64,000 nt of DNA from assembly GCA_963779225.1 (NCBI GenBank), contig CAVZWW010000003.1, positions 1,116,001-1,180,000 on the forward strand, given 5' to 3'. Origin of the DNA: CAVPCZ01 sp963779225. GTDB taxonomy: Bacteria; Bacteroidota; Ignavibacteria; UBA10030; UBA6906. Each line of letters begins with the position of its first letter. Position 1 is the first letter of the stretch. Made by a program: the position numbers and the translations under genes. Under the pieces are notes generated by a model, which worked only from the letters and a program-made list of their open reading frames with translations, searched no databases and was not told the DNA's origin. Shown one piece after another: positions 58,857 through 64,000 of this stretch.

Positions 58857-60203
58857 ATGGCACGAAAGACGCTCCCTATAGCCTTCGGAGTGCTCCTGTA
58901 CCTTCTGCCCCTTCTCTGTTTCGGACAGAAGTACGGTATCTTTTCGACAACACTCCCCAACGGCTTGACAGTGATTGCGGTGGAGAATCATATCGTCCCC
59001 CTCATCACCGTCGAACTGGACGTCAGAAACGGGAGCTATACCGAGCCCCCGGAGTACAACGGTCTGTCCCATCTGTATGAACATATGTTCTTCAAGGCCA
59101 ATGCATCGATTCCGAGCCAGGAGAAATATCTCGAGCGCGGGCGCGAACTCGGAATGAGCTGGAACGGCACGACGAGCGAGGAGCGGGTCAATTACTTCTT
59201 CACGATGTCAAAGGACAGTCTGGTTCCAGGGCTCGCTTTCATGAAGGCGGCGGCAATAACCCCGCTCTTCCTCCAGAGCGAGCTGGAACACGAGCGCCCG
59301 GTGGTCATCGGTGAATACGACCGGAACGAGTCCAGTCCGTTTTATCATCTTTATGTCGCCGTCAACAGGAAGCTCTGGAATAAGTATTACAGCCGGAAAA
59401 ACGTCCTAGGCGAACGCGCGACTATCCTGGGCGCCGACCAGAAGAAGATGCAGACGATCAAGGACCGGTACTACATACCGAACAATTCCGCCCTGCTGGT
59501 TGCGGGTGATCTCCGGCACGAGCAGATCTTCAAGCTCGCAGAGGAGTACTATAGCGACTGGAAGAAAGGGGATGATCCATTCGCCCTGTACCCGGTTCCG
59601 GAACATCCCCCCCTCAGCGGCACCGAGACGGTTATCGTTGAGAAACCCGTCAATGCAGTTACCCTGATGATAACGTGGCACGGCCCCAGCCTCTCCAAGG
59701 ATATGCCTGCCACCTATGCGGCGGATGTGCTGAGTTTCATCATGACGCAGCGCAATGCGAGCTTTCAGAAACGGCTCGTGGAAAGCGGACTCTGTGCCTT
59801 TGCCAACTTCAGCTATCAGACTTTGAACCACACCGGGCCGATCCGGATCCTGGCCCAGATGAGCGCCGACAAATATGCCGAGGCCGAACGGGTGATCTTC
59901 GACGAAATACAGAAGCTGACCAACCCCGACTACTATTCCGAAGAACAGCTGGCTACGGCAAAGGATCGGCTGGAGAGAGAGGATCTGTATTCGCAGGAAA
60001 AACCCTCTGAATTTGTTCATACAGTCGGCTACTGGTGGTCGGTGGCCGGCGGCCTTGACTATTACCTGCACTACGTGGATAATCTCAGGAAGGTCACCCG
60101 ATCGGATATCAACACCTACGTGCAGAAGTACATACAGGGGGCACCCTATGTGAAGGGTGTGCTTGTGTCGCCTAATGACCGGGACAAGGTCATTGCCAGA
60201 TAA
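58857..60203 (+). CDS. M16-family zinc peptidase (pitrilysin-like), active subunit
   Basis: ATG 58857 (AAGGAG, 8-base spacer). 448 aa with a signal peptide (PIAFGVLLYLLPLLCFGQ). FSTTLPNGLTVIAVENHIVPLITVELDVRNGS, then the inverted zinc motif HLYEH (72-76) and a third ligand Glu within ELEHERPVVIGEYDR. The substrate-binding second half has NAVTLMITWHGPSLSKDM. M16B enzymes pair a catalytic subunit with a partner lacking the zinc site; that partner is encoded 33 bp downstream. Probably periplasmic, cleaving peptides. Confidence 0.92.
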   Translation: MARKTLPIAFGVLLYLLPLLCFGQKYGIFSTTLPNGLTVIAVENHIVPLITVELDVRNGSYTEPPEYNGLSHLYEHMFFKANASIPSQEKYLERGRELGMSWNGTTSEERVNYFFTMSKDSLVPGLAFMKAAAITPLFLQSELEHERPVVIGEYDRNESSPFYHLYVAVNRKLWNKYYSRKNVLGERATILGADQKKMQTIKDRYYIPNNSALLVAGDLRHEQIFKLAEEYYSDWKKGDDPFALYPVPEHPPLSGTETVIVEKPVNAVTLMITWHGPSLSKDMPATYAADVLSFIMTQRNASFQKRLVESGLCAFANFSYQTLNHTGPIRILAQMSADKYAEAERVIFDEIQKLTNPDYYSEEQLATAKDRLEREDLYSQEKPSEFVHTVGYWWSVAGGLDYYLHYVDNLRKVTRSDINTYVQKYIQGAPYVKGVLVSPNDRDKVIAR

Positions 60204-60236
60204 CCAATTCTTCCCTCAGCGCAAGGAACGTCCGCT

Positions 60237-61544
60237 ATGAAAAAGCATTGGATGAAGATCTTTATCATTGTGCTGGCTTGTGTGTCTTGGGAAACCAGCG
60301 CACAAGACAAGGCCGGGGCCGGTGGAGAGTTTGTGGTCAACGGCCTCAAAGTACTGGTCAGGCCTATCAGCGCAAACGATATCATCTCTGTACAGCTGTA
60401 TCTGCGTGGCGGAAGCATGAACCTCACGGAAGCCACGCAGGGGATCGAGTCGCTCGTGTTCCAGAGTGCCCTCAAAGGAAGTAGAGACTTTCCGAAGGAG
60501 AAGTTGAATTCCATCCTTGACAAGACAGCTTCCACCATTAACAGCATGAGCACGAAGGATTTCAGTATGGTCAGTCTGCACTGCCTGAAGTCCGATTTCG
60601 ACAAGCTCTGGGAAGTCTATGCGGATGTCGTCATGCACCCGGAATTTGTCCCGGAGGATGTGGAGGTGGTCCGGAACAACATGCTCCTGGGTATCAGGCA
60701 ACGGAAGGATAACCCCGACAGTTATCTGAATATGGTTGCCGAAGAAGTGTTTTATGCAGGACACCCCTACCGGCTCGATCCGGCCGGTGTGGAGAGTTCC
60801 GTTTCTGCGCTGACCATCGAACAGATGAAGAAATATCTCGGCGAGAACCTTGTTACATCCAAACTCCTCCTGGTTGTGGTGGGGAATGTGAGCAAAGAGG
60901 ACGTGGAGAAGAAGGTGCAGGCGACCTTCGGGACACTTCCCGCGGGGGAATACATAGCCGTTTTCCCGGGACCGGTCGTCCACAATACTTCATCCCTGAA
61001 GGTCATCGAGAAACAGATCCCGACGAACTACTTCCGCGGAAGCTTTGGCTTGCCCGGACCGTCCGATTCGGAGTATTATACCACCCTTGTGATGATGAAC
61101 ATACTGTCAACGCGTGTATGGGAGGAGGTACGGACGAAACGCAATCTGTCCTATGCGCCCGGTGCGGGACAGGCCAATCGCTTCGCAAACCAGGGGTTTC
61201 TGTATGTCAGCACAGTTCATCCGGACAGTGCCGTGAAGGTCATGCTGGGTGAGTTGAGGAAACTCCAGAACGAGCCCGTCTCGGCGAAGGATCTGAAGGA
61301 CCGGATCACGATGTTCCTGACCAGGTACAATCTCACGCTGGAGACAAACGAATCCCAGGGGCGAGCGCTGGCCTTCTATGAGCTGGCGGGCAAAGGCTGG
61401 AAAGAGGCGGCGCAACTCGTTGACCGGTTGCGCAGCGTCTCGGCCGCCGATATTCAAAGCGTTGCCAAGAAATATTTTCACAACATGCAGACAACGATGA
61501 TCGGGGATCCAAAACTCATCCACAAAGAGGTCTACACCTTCTGA
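60237..61544 (+). CDS. M16-family peptidase partner subunit without the zinc motif
   Basis: 435 aa with a signal peptide (IFIIVLACVSWETSAQ). The fold is M16 (FVVNGLKVLVRPISANDIISVQLYLRGGSMNLTEATQGIESLVFQSALKGS; VWEEVRTKRNLSYAPGAGQ with the conserved Arg/Tyr substrate-binding loop). Where the active subunit has HxxEH this one reads GIESLVF, so it cannot bind zinc there. It likely forms a heterodimer with the product of the preceding gene, in the way the two-subunit bacterial M16B peptidases do. Confidence 0.9.
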   Translation: MKKHWMKIFIIVLACVSWETSAQDKAGAGGEFVVNGLKVLVRPISANDIISVQLYLRGGSMNLTEATQGIESLVFQSALKGSRDFPKEKLNSILDKTASTINSMSTKDFSMVSLHCLKSDFDKLWEVYADVVMHPEFVPEDVEVVRNNMLLGIRQRKDNPDSYLNMVAEEVFYAGHPYRLDPAGVESSVSALTIEQMKKYLGENLVTSKLLLVVVGNVSKEDVEKKVQATFGTLPAGEYIAVFPGPVVHNTSSLKVIEKQIPTNYFRGSFGLPGPSDSEYYTTLVMMNILSTRVWEEVRTKRNLSYAPGAGQANRFANQGFLYVSTVHPDSAVKVMLGELRKLQNEPVSAKDLKDRITMFLTRYNLTLETNESQGRALAFYELAGKGWKEAAQLVDRLRSVSAADIQSVAKKYFHNMQTTMIGDPKLIHKEVYTF

Positions 61545-61620
61545 CCTGTCTGTCGGAAGTTCCTCCAGTACGCGGACCGGGGTCAATGGATCCTGCCATG
61601 TGGCGATGTGTGATGCCGGT

Positions 61621-62748
61621 TCATCCCCGGGTGTGCCAGGTCAACGGGGTCCGTCCCGCATGACGGAGGAGAGAAAAGACGAGAAGTCCGAGAAGCGCGA
61701 GAACGATCACTCCGGTGAGCACCATCGCCCATTCGTTCACGACTCTGGAGCTGGCCCGCATTTCGAAGTTCCGAAGCTGAAGTTGGTCGACACCGAATTT
61801 CCATGATACGGCACTCCCTTTCACGTCCGTGGCGTTCGTTTCCAGAAGAATGCCGGGGAGGATTACAGCATTCGTGAATGATTCTCCGGCTGTGCCTTTG
61901 CCCTCCAACATTGTCACCAGATCCTGCCACCCCGCCCGAATCGATTCCTTGAGGTTCCAGACCGCATCACTCCTGAACGTGCGCGCAGTGATTTCAGCAA
62001 AGGCGTTCACTCCCTCGTCGGTCACACCCTTTCCCGAAAACATTTTCGAAGTTGTTTCTCGATATTTCGATTCCTGCTTCAGAATATCCTCGGGATCCCG
62101 AAGCTCCCCTCCAGGACCTGAATACCCGACGAGAAGACGGAACAGCTCTTCCTTGTGTGCGGCCATGATTGCGGGCGTCAGGGTCGTGTTCCGTAGTGCA
62201 GAGGCCCCCTGTACAAGGCGGCGGTAGACCGCTTCAAAGAGATTTCGTGCCACCCATTCCTCTCTTTTGTTTTTGAGGGTCTGACTGGTGTCGCCGTACG
62301 TGAGACGGTCGATTTCCTCTTCTGTAAGGACCTCGTGTGGATCGATGAGCGTGTAATCGGTAAATCGTCCATAGGCCTCCGCATAGTCATAGTACGTATA
62401 GAACCAGCGGAAGGACTTCAGGACACGGAGGTCGAGCCGGATTTTCAGGGAATCCGCCCGGTGCACGTACTCTCGAGACAATTCCCCGAAATCCCTGAAC
62501 CTCTTCGTGAATGTCAGAAGGTATTTTGCATCGCCGGTTCTCGTCCAGCTGGTGTCCCAGCTTCCGTCGAGTGGAAGCGGGAAGGGGGTTCCGGGGATTT
62601 GCTTCGACTCTGGATTCAGGGTGATGGTACGTTCACAGGTGCCGTCGGCATTGATTGTTGTTTTCACCTGGTGTTCCAGACAGCCCGGAGCCCAGAGCCC
62701 CAGCAGGCATGTCACAAGGGCGAGGGCATACGACCGTTCAGCGTTCAT
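61621..62748 (-). CDS. Lipoprotein with C-terminal membrane segment, third gene of the ECF sigma operon
   Basis: 375 aa. A signal peptide with lipobox APGC (Cys23) is followed by HQVKTTINADGTCERTITLNPES and a long body of mixed helices and strands, with a hydrophobic segment near the C-terminus (VLTGVIVLALLGLLVFSLL). No enzyme motif. Its start overlaps the anti-sigma gene by 11 bp, so the three genes are translated together. It may be an envelope target or sensor for the sigma factor. The family is unrecognised. Confidence 0.75.
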   Translation of the reverse strand: MNAERSYALALVTCLLGLWAPGCLEHQVKTTINADGTCERTITLNPESKQIPGTPFPLPLDGSWDTSWTRTGDAKYLLTFTKRFRDFGELSREYVHRADSLKIRLDLRVLKSFRWFYTYYDYAEAYGRFTDYTLIDPHEVLTEEEIDRLTYGDTSQTLKNKREEWVARNLFEAVYRRLVQGASALRNTTLTPAIMAAHKEELFRLLVGYSGPGGELRDPEDILKQESKYRETTSKMFSGKGVTDEGVNAFAEITARTFRSDAVWNLKESIRAGWQDLVTMLEGKGTAGESFTNAVILPGILLETNATDVKGSAVSWKFGVDQLQLRNFEMRASSRVVNEWAMVLTGVIVLALLGLLVFSLLRHAGRTPLTWHTRG

Positions 62749-63493
62749 AGTGGACGCCTCCTTTCTGCATCATGGTTTCCATGTCTTTGAGGAACGCCTC
62801 TCCGTCCGAGGCAAGGATCTCCCGTTCACGGTCATTGAAGCCGTCATCAATCCGGACGGAGGTGAGGCGGGGGTATTTCTTCGCGAGATAGTCTATCATA
62901 GTCGTCCCGTTCTGTCCGTGCCGGCCAAGGAGGGTTTGGAGGATTGCAGCCAGGGCCGGTTCTTTCTGCCACTGGCCGATATCGGCTCCCGCGACGTCAA
63001 ACGATTCCGGGAGCATAGGAATGATAGCGGAGCCTGGCAGAATCAAGCCGGTTCGCTGGATGTCGCGGGGACTTATCGTCGCCGGGATGCTGCTTACGGA
63101 CTTCAGCCGCCCTTCGAGTATCTCCATTTTCCTTGCATCAACCACCGTCTGCAGGAAGAATGATGCGCTTATCATGAAGAGGGCGAAACAGGCTGCTATG
63201 CGGAAGGCCGGTGCCGCTGTCCATTCGGAGAGTGACCCGAAAAGGTCAACGGGGTGCTGTCCCGGCGCGACGGTGGCGCGGATGATCGCCCTGGTGAGGC
63301 GAGCCGCGTCCCCGAGCCGGGGTTCGATATTCCGTACACCTGATACCCTCTTTTCTGCCTGCAATGCCGCCCTCGATTCCGCCGAACAAGCGGAGCAAGA
63401 GGCCAGGTGTTCTTCCAGCTCCTGACGGCGTTCCACGGTCAGCTCGCCGGGCCGGTAGAGATAGATGAGATCCTGCGCCTGGTGACACTTCAT
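62738..63493 (-). CDS. Anti-sigma factor with zf-HC2-type N-terminus
   Basis: 251 aa. N-terminal zinc anti-sigma motif: Cys3, then His29, Cys33, Cys36 (EEHLASCSACSAE). One membrane segment follows near 96-116 (FRIAACFALFMISASFFLQTVV), so the C-terminal ~135 residues lie outside the cytoplasm and may sense a signal (ARKMEILEGRLKSV ... VAGADIGQW). Its ATG overlaps the stop of the ECF sigma gene (ATGA), and its end overlaps the start of the lipoprotein gene. It should hold the sigma factor inactive until an envelope signal. Confidence 0.88.
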   Translation of the reverse strand: MKCHQAQDLIYLYRPGELTVERRQELEEHLASCSACSAESRAALQAEKRVSGVRNIEPRLGDAARLTRAIIRATVAPGQHPVDLFGSLSEWTAAPAFRIAACFALFMISASFFLQTVVDARKMEILEGRLKSVSSIPATISPRDIQRTGLILPGSAIIPMLPESFDVAGADIGQWQKEPALAAILQTLLGRHGQNGTTMIDYLAKKYPRLTSVRIDDGFNDREREILASDGEAFLKDMETMMQKGGVHYER

Positions 63494-64000
63494 AGTCTTC
63501 TCCCCTCCATTTCATCCAGTCGTTGCATATGCGTTCTAATGAATTTGCGTGCATAACAGAGATTCGTTTTCACCGCATTCGAGGACATGGAAAGGATCTG
63601 TGCGACTTCGTCCACGGTGAGGTCCTGAAGGTCTCGCAGGACGAACACCATCTGCTGTTTGGGTGGAAGTTTTCCGACGAGCGCTTTGATATTGGCGGCG
63701 AGGTCGCGGTTTACGAAGGTCATGTCTTCTTCTGCTCCCGCAGGGTCTTGACTCTTCTCGGGGTCGGATGTGAGAAATCTCCGTTGTCTCCGGTTCTTGC
63801 TCTTGAGCAGGTCGGCGGCCAGACGGACCGTGATGGTATAGAGCCATGTTGTAAACTTCGCCCGGAGATCGTAGGCCGGGAGGTGTTTCCATACCCGTAT
63901 GAAGGTCTCCTGAGCAACATCCCACGCGTCATCTTCATTGCGCAACACCCGGAAGGCCAGTGAAAACACATATCTCTGGTGTCCATCCACAAGCCGGCGG
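63490..64000 (-). CDS. ECF-family RNA polymerase sigma factor, 5' end outside window
   Basis: The frame is open to the right edge (RRLVDGHQRYVFSLAFRV), so the start lies beyond 64000. Region 2: LAFRVLRNEDDAWDVAQETFIRVWKHLPAY ... KFTTWLYTITVRLAADLLKSKNRR. Region 4: LVGKLPPKQQMVFVLRDLQDLTVDEVAQILSMSSNAVKTNLCYARKFIRT. Both are complete. Coupled to its anti-sigma gene by a 4-bp overlap. The promoters it recognises are unknown; its own promoter is outside. Confidence 0.93.
   Translation of the reverse strand, partial: RRLVDGHQRYVFSLAFRVLRNEDDAWDVAQETFIRVWKHLPAYDLRAKFTTWLYTITVRLAADLLKSKNRRQRRFLTSDPEKSQDPAGAEEDMTFVNRDLAANIKALVGKLPPKQQMVFVLRDLQDLTVDEVAQILSMSSNAVKTNLCYARKFIRTHMQRLDEMEGRRL

Noticed and set aside
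1..64000. tRNA or rRNA genes, insertion sequences, integrase or phage genes
   Set aside because: I found no transposase, integrase or phage structural protein among the frames and noticed no T-loop GGTTCRANNCC motif in a cloverleaf setting. A tRNAscan and a covariance-model search would settle this.

Overview
The window looks like chromosomal DNA of a moderately GC-rich (roughly 55 percent by eye) Gram-negative bacterium of the FCB group, most likely an Ignavibacteria-like or other deep Bacteroidota lineage. The strongest clue is the C-terminal secretion/sorting domain of the M6 peptidase (QNYPNPFNPSTTI ... LGREVAVLVNE ... GMYFYR) and a frameshifted copy behind a GH18 enzyme. These domains are typical of type IX secretion cargo in that group. 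Many genes carry clear Shine-Dalgarno sequences. I saw no tRNA, rRNA, CRISPR array or transposase.

Layout. 0-7 kb: envelope proteins (OmpA-like, FN3 lipoprotein, M48 peptidase lipoprotein, clostripain-like lipoprotein), a truncated ECF sigma gene, a decayed DUF4398-type gene, then grpE, a cbpA-type dnaJ and a GlsB/YeaQ membrane protein. 7.7-14.5 kb: a copper/silver efflux operon (Cys-rich small protein, TolC-like, CusB-like with YHS domain, CusA). 14.8-24.2 kb: an extended SDR, a predicted outer-membrane protein, a lone receiver protein, a minus-strand pair of sigma-like protein plus a 322-aa protein of unknown function, a secreted GH29 fucosidase, an atypical aldo/keto reductase, a decayed propeller/SpoIIE signalling gene and a GT-B glycosyltransferase. 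24.2-27 kb: a large M6 peptidase.

27-35 kb is a regulatory and envelope-stress region: a small HTH/zinc-ribbon gene divergent from a CadC-type winged-helix TPR regulator, then a periplasmic protein, an OmpR-family regulator and a sensor kinase, then a small membrane protein and a Do-type HtrA protease. A 20-bp element with two GTCAT half-sites spaced 11 bp lies upstream of both the two-component operon and the htrA operon (17 of 20 identical). This suggests a Cpx-like regulon that controls itself and HtrA. 35-38.2 kb holds thiol/redox genes: an atypical thioredoxin reductase and thioredoxin in overlap, DUF6132, a half-size TauE/SafE permease, FmdB and a TlpA-like protein.

39-47 kb: a decayed secreted gene, a secreted DinB-like protein, an Mla-type (MlaE-MlaF-MlaD) lipid transport operon, a degenerate 63-bp tandem repeat, a YtxH-like protein, an SDR-DUF2867 protein and a CNNM/CorC-type protein. 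47.4-58.2 kb is a carbohydrate region: GH97, GH18 (frameshifted sorting domain), MFS sugar transporter, cytoplasmic GH2, DUF1801 protein and xylulokinase. 58.8-64 kb: an M16 peptidase pair (one with zinc motif, one without) behind a near-consensus sigma-70 promoter, facing an ECF sigma / anti-sigma / lipoprotein operon that runs off the right edge.

No wholly new defence or mobile system is evident. The best leads are the shared two-component operator, the atypical thioredoxin/thioredoxin reductase pair, the sigma-like/322-aa unknown pair with 12-bp iterons upstream, and several genes caught in decay.
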